Source of the DNA: Nannocystis pusilla
Lineage (GTDB): Bacteria > Myxococcota_A > Polyangia > Nannocystales > Nannocystaceae
DNA: 64,000 bases
NCBI RefSeq assembly: GCF_020073745.1
Contig: NZ_JAIRAU010000028.1
Span: forward strand, 1-64,000
Direction: 5' to 3'
Below, one piece after another: positions 46,528 to 57,734 of this stretch. How positions within the stretch are numbered: the stretch's first letter is position 1; each line of letters opens with the position of its first letter. Position numbers and translations under genes: made by a program. A model generated the notes under the pieces. That model ran no database searches. It saw nothing but the letters and a program-made list of their open reading frames with translations, and was not told where the DNA came from.

Positions 46528-49164
46528 TCACGCCAGCGTGGTGGCGACCTCGACCAATACGTCGCACGCCTGGACGAGCGCCGGCGCGCCGCCCAGCTCC
46601 TGCAGCGTGTCGAGGAACACCCCGCCGAGCCGGCCCTTGAGCGGCGGCAGCACCTCGCGCGACTCGTCGAGCGACCGGCCCAGCCAGCGCGCCCACAGCG
46701 GCACGCGCTCCTCGGCCGGCAGGCAGCGCGAGGCCAGGCACGCCGCCTCGAGCTCCTCGGCCGGCGGCGACGCTTCGGCCAGCAGATCCTTGACGACCTC
46801 GCGCACGCGCGCCACGGCCAGCGGCCCCTCGAGGTCCGCGCTCTCGAACAGCACGAGCAGGAGGCGACGCCGCGTCGCGCCGCGCGTGCCCCGGTGGATC
46901 GCCGCGGTCCACGGCGTCAGCGAGGCGCCGGCCGGCAGCGACCCGATCACGGCCGCGAGCGCCGCGGCGCGGCTGTCCTCGTCGCCGAGCATGCTGACGC
47001 GCGCCAGCAATTCGCCGGCGACGTCGGGCCGCACGATGACCTCGGAGCCGCCGAGCTCGCGCGCGAACGCCTGCACGTAGAGGAGGCGGTGCCGGTCCGT
47101 CGTGAGCGCGGTGTCCACCGGGCCGATCGCGCTCTCGCCCCGGCGCGCCGACAGACCCGCCATGCGACCGAGCTCGCGCGCGCCGGCCTCGCCGTCGTGG
47201 ATCCCGCGGATCATCGCCACGGCCTCCCCGCAGTGACCGAGCTCGAGCAGCCGCCCGGCCAGCTCGCTCACCAGCTCGAGCCGCTCCTCGTGCGGGTCGT
47301 CCTGCCGCAAGACCCACGCGACGACGCGCCGGACCTGCCCCGGCTCGAGCACGCCCGCGTGGCCGGACAGCGTCTCCAGCGGCAGCGGCGGGTGGGCCAT
47401 CTCGATCGCGTCCAGCCCGCGGTCGACCACCGCGCTCCGCTCGGGCTCGTCGAGCACCTTCGCGTATTGCAGCAACAATTCGCCGGGCACCTGCCCGTTG
47501 CGCCGCTCCTCGGCCTCGATCCGCTCGTTCCACAACTCGCGATCGAGCGCCCACACCGGGAAGCTCAGGATCTCCTCGGACAGCGCGAACTCGGTCCCCT
47601 GCACGCGGCGGTAGAGGTCGCGCAGCTTCTCGTCGTCTTGCCTGAACAGCGACTTGAGGTCGGCCCAGCGGGCGTCGCGATCGCGCAGCTCGAACGCCGC
47701 GTAGAGGAGGCGATCGGCGTCTTGCTGCGATGCTGCCCCCCTCGCCGCGAGCGTCGCCCGGCTCTCCTCGTCGGGCTCCTGACCCAGCGCCTCGGCCGCC
47801 CTCGCGCGCGTGCCGGGCGGCAGCGCGTCGAGGCACGCGGCCCCTCGCAGGAGCACGGCCCCGCGCTCCGACTCCGGCAGCCGCCGGGCCCAGGCCCGCA
47901 GGACGTCGACGAAGGCGCCGTGGGCGTACCCGGGGCCAGGCGGGTCGTCGATGAACGGCTGCTCGCGCAGCAACGCTGCCACGCGACCGCCGTGATCGGC
48001 CGCCGGCAACAGCAGCCGCGCCTCGAACTCGGCGCTCCAGTGGCCCTCGCAGGCGGCGAGCACCACCCCGGCTGCGGCGCTGCGCCCCGGCTCCGGCGCG
48101 CCGTGGGCCAGCTCGAGCAACGAGGACCACCCCGATTCGCCGAGCCCCGCCGCCACGTACTCCGCCAGCAGCGGCGCGAGGTCACGACCCGGGTCGTTGC
48201 AGGCCAGCCGGATGCGGGCCTGCAGCGCCTGCCCCGGCGGCATGCCCTCGACCGCCTCGGGCCACAGACTGGCCGGCACGCCCACGCTGAGGAAATGCAG
48301 GAAATACGGCCAGCGGGTGAGGCCTCGCCGCACGAGCGCGAGCCAGCGGCGCGAGTCCGCCGGCGTCACGTACGGGCCGAGGAAACGCAGGTGCACGCAC
48401 AAGTACTCGAGGTCGCGACCTTCCGCCTCCTCCGCGGCCTGAAACGCGCGCTCGAGCTCGGCGTCGACCCACGCGCGCAGGTCGAGCCCGCCGTCGCCGA
48501 CCGGCACGGCGAAGCGCCGCGCGAGCGCGGCTCGCTCCTCGGCGGAGCAGGCCGCGAGCAGCCCGCGCAACAGGCGGAGCTGCTCGAGCCGTCCGCCCAG
48601 CTCGAGCAGGCCCGCGTGCACTTCGGCCAGCGCCTCCTCTCGCCTCGCGGCGGTGAGCGCCGGCAGCAGCTCGACGAGCAACCGGCTGCGCGTGGGCTCG
48701 GGGGCCCGGCGGGCCTGCGCCAGCGCCTGGTCCTGCCAATCGTCGCCGGCGGCCGTCCGCAGCGCCGGGCCGAGCTCCCGGTCGTCCAGGAATATCTCCT
48801 CGCCCCACCCCAGCCGCTGCAGCGCCTCGCGCAAGGCCGCCGGCGGCAGTCGGCGCCACACGTGGCGCAGCACCTCGTGATAGCCGTGGCCCCCTGCCGC
48901 GTGCGCCAGCGCCTCCTCGGCGGTGGTCCGGCCCGTCATCACCATCAACGCCAGCAAGCCGCCGTCGACGCGTCGCGTCTGCACCCAGCGCAGGTGCCCG
49001 AGCACCAGCCCCTCGCGGAGCCGTCGCAGCAGCTGCGCGACCGGCTCCGCGTCACCCGCGGTCGCCATGGCCGCCACGACCTCGGCCTCGGCCTGTCGCA
49101 GCAGATCCAGGCGCAACGGATCGCCGCGGTACTCTCGCCAGAGCTCGCCGATGTCGCGCTGCAC
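46528..49164 (-). CDS. Large helical-repeat protein, unknown function
   Basis: This 878-residue soluble protein starts at GTG 49164. It is almost entirely alpha-helical, rich in Leu, Ala, Arg and Glu, with irregular helix pairs throughout (for example EEALAEVHAGLLELGGRLEQLRLLRGLLAACSAEERAALARRF). It looks like an alpha-solenoid of the HEAT/TPR kind but I cannot fix a repeat length. There is no signal peptide, membrane segment or catalytic motif. It stands alone between DUF2804 and the kinase gene. A scaffold role is conceivable, but only by fold analogy. Confidence 0.75.
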   Translation of the reverse strand: MQRDIGELWREYRGDPLRLDLLRQAEAEVVAAMATAGDAEPVAQLLRRLREGLVLGHLRWVQTRRVDGGLLALMVMTGRTTAEEALAHAAGGHGYHEVLRHVWRRLPPAALREALQRLGWGEEIFLDDRELGPALRTAAGDDWQDQALAQARRAPEPTRSRLLVELLPALTAARREEALAEVHAGLLELGGRLEQLRLLRGLLAACSAEERAALARRFAVPVGDGGLDLRAWVDAELERAFQAAEEAEGRDLEYLCVHLRFLGPYVTPADSRRWLALVRRGLTRWPYFLHFLSVGVPASLWPEAVEGMPPGQALQARIRLACNDPGRDLAPLLAEYVAAGLGESGWSSLLELAHGAPEPGRSAAAGVVLAACEGHWSAEFEARLLLPAADHGGRVAALLREQPFIDDPPGPGYAHGAFVDVLRAWARRLPESERGAVLLRGAACLDALPPGTRARAAEALGQEPDEESRATLAARGAASQQDADRLLYAAFELRDRDARWADLKSLFRQDDEKLRDLYRRVQGTEFALSEEILSFPVWALDRELWNERIEAEERRNGQVPGELLLQYAKVLDEPERSAVVDRGLDAIEMAHPPLPLETLSGHAGVLEPGQVRRVVAWVLRQDDPHEERLELVSELAGRLLELGHCGEAVAMIRGIHDGEAGARELGRMAGLSARRGESAIGPVDTALTTDRHRLLYVQAFARELGGSEVIVRPDVAGELLARVSMLGDEDSRAAALAAVIGSLPAGASLTPWTAAIHRGTRGATRRRLLLVLFESADLEGPLAVARVREVVKDLLAEASPPAEELEAACLASRCLPAEERVPLWARWLGRSLDESREVLPPLKGRLGGVFLDTLQELGGAPALVQACDVLVEVATTLA

Positions 49165-49683
49165 CGCACGATTTCATCACCGGACGCCCACGAGATCAAC
49201 CGGACGCCGGGCGACGCGTGCGCGGCCGCATTGTCGCCTGCGCAAGATCGCTCACGGTGCTGAAATCGACGTACCGGCCCCGCCGGAGACGCCCGGGAAC
49301 GTGTCGGGGAAATTCTCGCGCGCGCGTCGGCGTATCGGAGGTCTGCGGCGTGCCGTGCGGTTCGAGCGCGGCGCGACGCAGCGGCGAATTCGGCGATCCG
49401 CCGCTCGCGCGCGCGAGGCCGTGAACGCCGCGGAGCGTGCGCGAGCCGCAGCGCCGCGCGGGGCGATGATTCGCCCGCTCCCATCAATGACGGCAGTGTA
49501 CGCCCCTGGACGAGTCGCGAGGTGCGAGGCCGGCAGGCCGCGCACGACCTCACGCCGCGCGCAGTGAACGGCGCCGCGGCCGGCGAGCGCGCGCCCGTGT
49601 GCGACGAATGGCCACCACGCGCCGCCGCGGCATCTTCACCCCGGACACGCCCGCCGCGAATCGCGGCCTCGTGATCGAATCAC
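49165..49683. other. Intergenic region
   Basis: About 520 bases lie between the GTG of the helical-repeat gene and the 3' repeat of the kinase gene. No reading frame with consistent coding bias, RNA gene or repeat was recognised. It should contain the helical-repeat gene's promoter. Confidence 0.4.
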
Positions 49684-49715
49684 AACATGCACTTCAGAAC
49701 ATGTCCGAAGAGACA

Positions 49716-49720
<5 letters not shown>
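49684..49720. repeat. 14-bp CATGTCC repeat, locus O
   Basis: Cores at T49688, T49702 and T49716 are exactly 14 apart (ACATGC, ACATGTCC, ACATTA). The last one overlaps the TAA stop (49716-49718) of the leftward kinase gene. ATGTC and GACAT of the last two units can pair. Confidence 0.75.
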
Positions 49721-52430
<2,710 letters not shown>

Positions 52431-52559
52431 TGCTCGCTGCCGGCCACAGGATAACCGGGTCGGTCGGCCCGCGGATCGCTCCTCGGCAACCTCCCCGCGC
52501 GGACGCCCCCCGACCTGCGATCGCAGCACGGGGCCAGCCCGACCGCCCTGCGGCCCCCG

Positions 52560-52804
52560 TGCAAGCCGGATCGCAACCGCACCGGCGGGTTCGCGCTCCA
52601 CTCGCGCCACATCGCGTCCCACGGCGAGCGCTCGACGACGGCGACGCGATGCAGTGCGTCGTCGGTGCGCGTGACGGGGATTCGTCCGGCGCCGGAGCCC
52701 TCGCTGCCGACCTCCCCGGCGAACAGCACGCGGTCGATGAATTTCGGCCACGGCCAGGGCGAGCCGGCCGGCAGATCCTCGGGCAAGAGGACGCGCGGCC
52801 TCAC
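52560..52804 (-). pseudogene. Orphan coding fragment
   Basis: From the GTG at 52804 one frame gives about 80 residues with strong third-position GC and natural composition: RVLLPEDLPAGSPWPWPKFID, GRIPVTRTDDALHRVAVVERSP and WDAMWREWSANPPVRL. After about 52560 composition becomes noise, while the frame stays open into the kinase gene. I read it as a remnant or a frameshifted small gene. No family was recognised. Confidence 0.3.
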
Positions 52805-52861
52805 CCGGCGCGTGCGGCCCTGCCGGACCCCGCGCGCCGTGCTCCCTGAAGATCAGGCCAC

Positions 52862-52898
52862 CAGACCTTCAGAGCATGTCCCTTCAGACATTCATCAC
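52862..52898. repeat. 14-bp CATGTCC repeat, locus P
   Basis: The units CCAGACCTTCAGAG, CATGTCCCTTCAGA and CATTCATCACAG are in 14-base phase, with core T at 52877 and 52891. The middle unit is a near-perfect consensus. The array ends about 12 bases from the stop of the leftward Cys-rich lipoprotein gene. Confidence 0.75.
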
Positions 52899-52910
52899 AG
52901 TGCGCCGCGC

Positions 52911-53474
52911 TCACGAGCCCGGCGCGCTGCTCGGGGGCGGCGTCGCGGCCACGCGCGCCACCTGCTCGCAGTTGAGCTCGCACGTCGCCCGGTCGGTCGG
53001 GCGCACCCCCTCCTGCAGGTGGCACGACTGCAGGCACGACGCGAGCTCGTCGAGCACCTGGCTCGACGGGGCCGAGGCGGCTCCGCTCGCCGTCGTCTTG
53101 CACTCCGACAGGCACGTCTCGGTCGGGCCGTCGGCCCCCTGACAGCGGCTCAGGCAGCTCGCCGCGCGGGCGATCGCGTCGTCGGCCTGCGCCGTGGCGG
53201 CGCTGCCACGGGCCTCCGCGCCGTAGGCCGTCTCACAGTTGAGCCGGCAGGTCGTGCGGTCGGTCCGGCTGGCTGCCGACCCGTCGCACGAGCTCAGGCA
53301 CTCGGACAGGCTGCCGACCTGCCCCGAGACCGCCGGCGTCTCGCCCGGCGACTTGTCGGCGCGCACTGCCGCCCCGGCGGTCTTCGTCGCGACCGCGCCG
53401 CCCTTGGCGGGTACCAGCGTGTCGCACCCCACCGCCAGCACGAGGGTGAAGAACAGGGTCGTCGCGTGATTCAT
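52911..53474 (-). CDS. Small lipoprotein with three Cys-pair modules
   Basis: This 187-residue lipoprotein (signal ending VLAVGC, Cys17) has three similar modules, each with a CxxxC pair and a second CxxxC pair 12-18 residues later: CLSSC/CRLNC, CLSRC/CLSEC and CLQSC/CELNC. The pattern suggests helical hairpins joined by disulphides, like CHCH folds. It is surface or periplasmic. No family is recognised. A perfect inverted repeat lies 76 bases upstream of its start. Confidence 0.75.
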   Translation of the reverse strand: MNHATTLFFTLVLAVGCDTLVPAKGGAVATKTAGAAVRADKSPGETPAVSGQVGSLSECLSSCDGSAASRTDRTTCRLNCETAYGAEARGSAATAQADDAIARAASCLSRCQGADGPTETCLSECKTTASGAASAPSSQVLDELASCLQSCHLQEGVRPTDRATCELNCEQVARVAATPPPSSAPGS

Positions 53475-53550
53475 GGCGTCATTCCTTTGCCTCGTGTCCT
53501 GCATATCACTCGACCGGCGATCGCGGCGGCCGGCCGGCCGAATCACCGGT

Positions 53551-53569
53551 CAAGCGACAATGTCGCTTG
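53551..53569. promoter_or_regulatory. Perfect 19-base inverted repeat
   Basis: CAAGCGACA and TGTCGCTTG are perfect complements around a single central A. The element lies in the gap between the leftward Cys-pair lipoprotein and the rightward Pro-rich ORF. It has the size and symmetry of an operator for a dimeric regulator. Its core ACAATGTC also recalls the CATGTC family but lacks 14-bp phasing. Confidence 0.4.
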
Positions 53570-53749
53570 CGAGACTGCGATGATTCGGCGGACCGGCCGT
53601 CACGGCGCAGAAGGCGCAAACCGCGACCGAACGCAGCCGTGACCCCTCTGCCGCCGAGACCGGTCCTCCTCACCCGACCTGGAAGACGCCCCCGAAAGCT
53701 CGCCCACCGCGCCGATGGCCCGCCCGACGACATCGATCATACCGGATTC

Positions 53750-54148
53750 ATGTCGCACACCGCCTGTATGCATCGAGACGCCTGGTCGCCCGTCAGGAGT
53801 GCGAACACCCCTCGACCGCCGATCGAAGATCCGCAGCCGAAACCACCGGTCGAAGATCCGCGGCCCGAGCCGCCGCCGAAGATCGAGCCGCCCGCGCCGG
53901 AGCGACCGCCGGAGATCGATCCGCCGCCCAGGACCCCGCCGAAGATCGATCCGCCCCCGGGCAAGCCGGACATCCGCGACCCGCCGCCCGGGCAGGACGC
54001 GCTGGCCTGCCGCGCGCTGTCCGATCGATGTCTCTGGCGACATGTCCTCGCAGACAGCCGCCGACATCACCCGTCGACCGGCACGTCGCCCCAGTGGCCG
54101 GCCATCGACCACGCCTCGCCCGCCGACTCGTCCGCGCGGGCCTCGTGA
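53750..54148 (+). CDS. Pro-rich small protein with PPxID repeats
   Basis: The reading frame gives a tract with repeated PPxI(E/D)PP units (PPKIEPPAPERPPEIDPP, PPKIDPPPGKPDIRDPPP) at about residues 22-85. A non-repetitive tail runs through repeat array Q and overlaps the convergent gene by about 80 bases. The minus strand of the same tract encodes a Gly-rich alternative (repeats of GGSIFGG, 53737-53973). Codon evidence does not decide between them, and the true 3' end is uncertain. No function is proposed. Confidence 0.35.
   Translation: MSHTACMHRDAWSPVRSANTPRPPIEDPQPKPPVEDPRPEPPPKIEPPAPERPPEIDPPPRTPPKIDPPPGKPDIRDPPPGQDALACRALSDRCLWRHVLADSRRHHPSTGTSPQWPAIDHASPADSSARAS
54016..54072. repeat. 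14-bp CATGTCC repeat, locus Q
   Basis: Cores GATGTCT (T54029), CATGTCC (T54043) and CAGCC (54057) are 14 apart; extra off-phase cores are at 54018 and 54067. The last ACAT overlaps the stop codon of the leftward lipoprotein gene. Confidence 0.65.
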
Positions 54149-54711
54149 AGCACCGCGATCCAGCCGCGCGGCGCGGCGCCGAACTCGGCGTACACCTCGC
54201 CCGATGAACCCGCCCGGGTCGGCCGGAGCCCGCCGCGCAACTCCTCGAACGCGAAGGGCACGCGGATCCACGGCACACCCGGCCGCTCCGCGCCGAACAC
54301 GAGGTCGCCGGCGAACTCGTCCTGCAGCGCCGCGTCGCTGGTCGTGATCGACAGGCGAACCGGCACGTACAGGCTCGCTCCGCAGGCGCTGGCCTGTTCG
54401 GTGCTCCCGACCTGCTCGGTGACGACGTGGCGGACCTCCCCCGCCGCGCGCTCGACCGCCACCGCCACCATCAGCATCGCCCCGGGGTCGCCGTTCGTCG
54501 GGTTCTGCCCGTCGGGCGTCAGGTCCCAGGTGAACGCGCCCGTGTGCGCCATCGCCAGCCCCAGCACCTCCGACGCGCTCGTGCCCTGCGGCGACTTCTC
54601 CGCGTCGGCGAGGGTCCTCGTCTCGACCACCCGGCACTCGCTCGTGTCGGCGCAACCCGCCCCCGCGGACGCCAGCACGACTGCGGCGACGGCCGTGATT
54701 CGCCGCAGCAT
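54067..54711 (-). CDS. Lipoprotein, unknown function
   Basis: This 214-residue lipoprotein (MLRRITAVAAVVLASAGAGC, Cys20) has a predicted beta-rich mature domain with four more Cys or so (ADTSECRVVETR, EQASACGASLYVPV). No family was recognised. An upstream in-frame start would put a charged 21-residue leader before the signal and is unlikely. It stands alone and is divergent from the M19-like gene. Confidence 0.7.
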   Translation of the reverse strand: MLRRITAVAAVVLASAGAGCADTSECRVVETRTLADAEKSPQGTSASEVLGLAMAHTGAFTWDLTPDGQNPTNGDPGAMLMVAVAVERAAGEVRHVVTEQVGSTEQASACGASLYVPVRLSITTSDAALQDEFAGDLVFGAERPGVPWIRVPFAFEELRGGLRPTRAGSSGEVYAEFGAAPRGWIAVLHEARADESAGEAWSMAGHWGDVPVDG

Positions 54712-55182
54712 CACCGGCCGGCCAATGTCGACATGCTCGCGCGGCTCCGCGGTCGGGCGCTGACGATCACGCACCTCGCGATCTTACGCCACCGCGCGGC
54801 CGACCTGCGACCTCCGCGATCCTCCGATCCAGCCCCGGTGGACGAAGGGGGGCCAGAGCCCACTGGGTCCGCGACATGCTACCGCGGCGGGCTGCGAGAT
54901 CTGCCCCGTGCCTGCGGCGACTCGCAGTTCCGTCGTTCGCGACCCGTGCGCGCTGGCGACCCCTCGATGTCGTCTGCGCGCCCACTGGCCTGAACGCGCC
55001 TTCATCCCCCGCGACGATCGGCGCTCCACGCCCTCGTCCATCCCCTTACCGGACGAAGAGAGTCGAATGGCAACAGTGCCGGGCGCACCTCGGTCTGCGT
55101 GCCCGGCCGCATGATCCGACCTCACGGGCTGCAGCGACCGGCGCTCACCCTGTCTGGCCGCCGTCGGATATAGTCGACGACC
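54712..55182. other. Divergent intergenic region
   Basis: About 470 bases separate two divergent lipoprotein genes. No coding frame, repeat array or clear promoter motif was recognised. Confidence 0.4.
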
Positions 55183-57504
55183 GTGCGGATAGCCTGCTTC
55201 GTTCCCTTGACCCTCGCTGCTCTCACTGGTTGCCCCTCCGATCCTGCCGCCGGCACCGAGAGCGGCACGCAGGATACGACCAGCGAGAGCGGCGTGACGA
55301 CCACCGACACCGCGGGCACCGTGCCGACGACGAGCACCGGCGACGAGCCCACCGGGACCACCGGCGAGCCGCCGACGCTCGACACCTACAGCTTCGCCAA
55401 CGGCTGCTACTCGCTGCGCAGCGGCGACGTCTATCTCGCCGCCGGCGGCGACGCGTTCTCGTTCGGCGCCGACAAGGCCGGGGCCGCGCGCTTCTTCATG
55501 AAGGCCGCCGACCTCGGCACCTACCTCCTCTACGACCAGGACGGCGGCTATCTCGTCGCCGAGGACGGCCCGCTGGTGCGCCAGACCACGCTCGTCTCGG
55601 ACGTCACGCTGATCGACGACACCTACGTCTCGGGCGCCGAGTGGACGCTCGAGACCTCGGTGGTCGACTGGTCGCAGTACCAGCTGCGCAACCGGCGGAA
55701 CGACCAGTTGCTCGGCAGCGACGCGCTCGCGGCCGAGGGCGTGCCCGTCACCTTCGAGCCGGCCGAGGGCTGCACCTCGCCCCCCGAGCTCACCCTCGAC
55801 GCCGCCGGCCAGGTCACCCGCACCATGTTCGACGACGGCGATCTCTACGGCATCGTCGACACCCACTCGCACATCCACTCGAACTACGCGTTCGGCGGCG
55901 GCGGCCTGTTCCACGGCGGCGCCTACCACCGCCTCGGCGTCGCGCACGCCCTGCCCGACTGCTCGATCTCCCACGGCGAGATGGGGCGCAAGGACTTCTT
56001 CGGCTACATCTTCGACGCCTCCGGCAACGAGGAGGCCGACCTCGCCAGCCTCCTGCCCGACCTCGTCGCCAAGCAATTGAGCGAGGACAACCACGCCACC
56101 GCCGGCTGGCCCGAGTTCACCGAGTGGCCCGACGGCCCGCGGCGCTCGACGCATCAGACCCAGTACTGGGTGTGGCTGCAGCGGGCCTACCTCGCCGGCC
56201 TGCGCCTGGTCGTCCAGCACGCCACGACCAACGCGATCATCTGCGACTTCATGATCGGCGAGGGCATCCAGAACAGCCGCTACGGCTGCGACGACATGAC
56301 CGCGGTCGACCGCATCATCGACGAGACCTACGCCATGGAGCGCTACATCGACGCGCAGTCGGGCGGGCCGGGGCTCGGCTGGTTCCGCGTCGTGCACACC
56401 CCGGCCGAGGCGCGCGAGGTGATCGCCGGCGGCAAGCTGGCGGTGGTCCTCGGCATCGAGACCTCCAACCTGTTCGACTGCAAGCTCACCCCGGGCGCCG
56501 GCGACCCGACCTGCGACGAGGCCTATGTCGAGGCCCAGCTCGACCATTACTACGACCTCGGCGTGCGGGCGCTCTTCCCGGTCCACAAGTACGACAACAA
56601 GTTCTCGCCCGGCGACGGCGACCGCGCCTTCATCGAGCTCGGCAACTTCGCCAACAGCGGCCACTGGTCCAACTTCACGCTCGACTGCCCGGACCCGCAG
56701 GTGGGCGGGTTCGACAGCGGCAACGTCAACTTCGGCGGCCTCAACATGCCGCGCGACGTCTACGACTCCGCCCCGCCGAACGACAACAGCAAGTTCCCGA
56801 CCGCCCCGCTCACCACCACCACCATGTACCTCGGCCAGATCCTCGAGCCCGCGCTCGAGGGCGCCTACTGCCAGAACGCCACCCTCACCGCGCTCGGCGA
56901 GCACATGATCCGGCAGATGATGGCGCGCGGCATGCTCATCGAGGTCGACCACCTGCCGCAGTGGTCCTACGTGCGCGCCTACGAGATGCTGCAGGAGGCC
57001 GACTACCCGGCCGTCGGCAGCCACGGGCGCAACAACAACGGCCTGATCTACGAGCTCGGCGGCACCTCGGCCACCGGCTTCCCCCACTGCCGCACCGACG
57101 TGCCCGGCTCCACGGTGCAGGGCTTCAAGGACAAGATCCAGCTCATCATGGACAACGGCGGCTACCCGGCCGAGGGCTTCGGCTTCGACCTCAACGGCTT
57201 CGCCGGCGCCCGCCGCCCGCGCTTCGGCGACGGCGCCTGCCCGACCCCGCAGACCGACCCCGTCACCTACCCCTTCTCGTCCTTCGGCGGCGACATCGAA
57301 TTCACCCAGCCGGTCGTCGGCAACCGCCAGCTCGACTTCAACACCGAGGGCCTCACCCACATCGGCCTGCTGCCCGAGCTGATCGAGGACGCCCGCCGCG
57401 ACGCCGTCGACGAGGCCGACCTCGAGCCGCTGTTCCGCTCGGCAGAGGGCTACATCCGCACGTGGGAGCGCGCCGAGGCTCGCGCCGCCGAGCTCGGCCG
57501 CTGA
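55183..57504 (+). CDS. M19-like dipeptidase/amidohydrolase lipoprotein
   Basis: This 773-residue protein starts at GTG with a lipoprotein signal ending ALTGC (Cys17) and a Thr/Ser/Gly linker to about residue 65. A small beta domain follows (about 70-210). The large metal-dependent hydrolase domain has YGIVDTHSHIHSN (metal-binding His-x-His near 227), VVLGIETSNLF, RALFPVHKYDN, LIEVDHLPQWS and a late SHGRNN, resembling peptidase M19 and TIM-barrel amidohydrolases. It should act on the outer surface or in the periplasm. The substrate is unknown; it is much longer than a renal-dipeptidase homologue. Confidence 0.8.
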   Translation: MRIACFVPLTLAALTGCPSDPAAGTESGTQDTTSESGVTTTDTAGTVPTTSTGDEPTGTTGEPPTLDTYSFANGCYSLRSGDVYLAAGGDAFSFGADKAGAARFFMKAADLGTYLLYDQDGGYLVAEDGPLVRQTTLVSDVTLIDDTYVSGAEWTLETSVVDWSQYQLRNRRNDQLLGSDALAAEGVPVTFEPAEGCTSPPELTLDAAGQVTRTMFDDGDLYGIVDTHSHIHSNYAFGGGGLFHGGAYHRLGVAHALPDCSISHGEMGRKDFFGYIFDASGNEEADLASLLPDLVAKQLSEDNHATAGWPEFTEWPDGPRRSTHQTQYWVWLQRAYLAGLRLVVQHATTNAIICDFMIGEGIQNSRYGCDDMTAVDRIIDETYAMERYIDAQSGGPGLGWFRVVHTPAEAREVIAGGKLAVVLGIETSNLFDCKLTPGAGDPTCDEAYVEAQLDHYYDLGVRALFPVHKYDNKFSPGDGDRAFIELGNFANSGHWSNFTLDCPDPQVGGFDSGNVNFGGLNMPRDVYDSAPPNDNSKFPTAPLTTTTMYLGQILEPALEGAYCQNATLTALGEHMIRQMMARGMLIEVDHLPQWSYVRAYEMLQEADYPAVGSHGRNNNGLIYELGGTSATGFPHCRTDVPGSTVQGFKDKIQLIMDNGGYPAEGFGFDLNGFAGARRPRFGDGACPTPQTDPVTYPFSSFGGDIEFTQPVVGNRQLDFNTEGLTHIGLLPELIEDARRDAVDEADLEPLFRSAEGYIRTWERAEARAAELGR

Positions 57505-57584
57505 GGCCGCGTCACGAATTCGACTCGCATCATTCGCGCCCCCAAGCGGATGATGCGACAGTCGCGATCCCGCGATACGCCCTT

Positions 57585-57610
57585 CAGGACATGTTGAAAA
57601 AGACATGAGG
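57585..57610. repeat. 14-bp CATGTCC repeat, locus R
   Basis: Cores GGACATGTTG (T57592) and AGACATGAGG (T57606) are 14 bases apart, with a CCTTCAGGA spacer before the first like other units. It lies 80 bases 3' of the M19-like gene. Confidence 0.6.
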
Positions 57611-57734
57611 CCCGACCAGCCGACGCGCCAGCGTTCAGGTTCGGCCCGATGGCCGCCGGACCCCCCATGCACGAAAGTCGTCCGGCGCAGGCCCGATCGG
57701 CTCGTGGCGCGTTCGGCCGGCGCGACGAGTAGAC

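Noticed and set aside
53731-53756. ACATCG and TCATGTCG as a repeat pair
   Set aside because: The cores are 18 bases apart and the second is the possible start region of the Pro-rich ORF.
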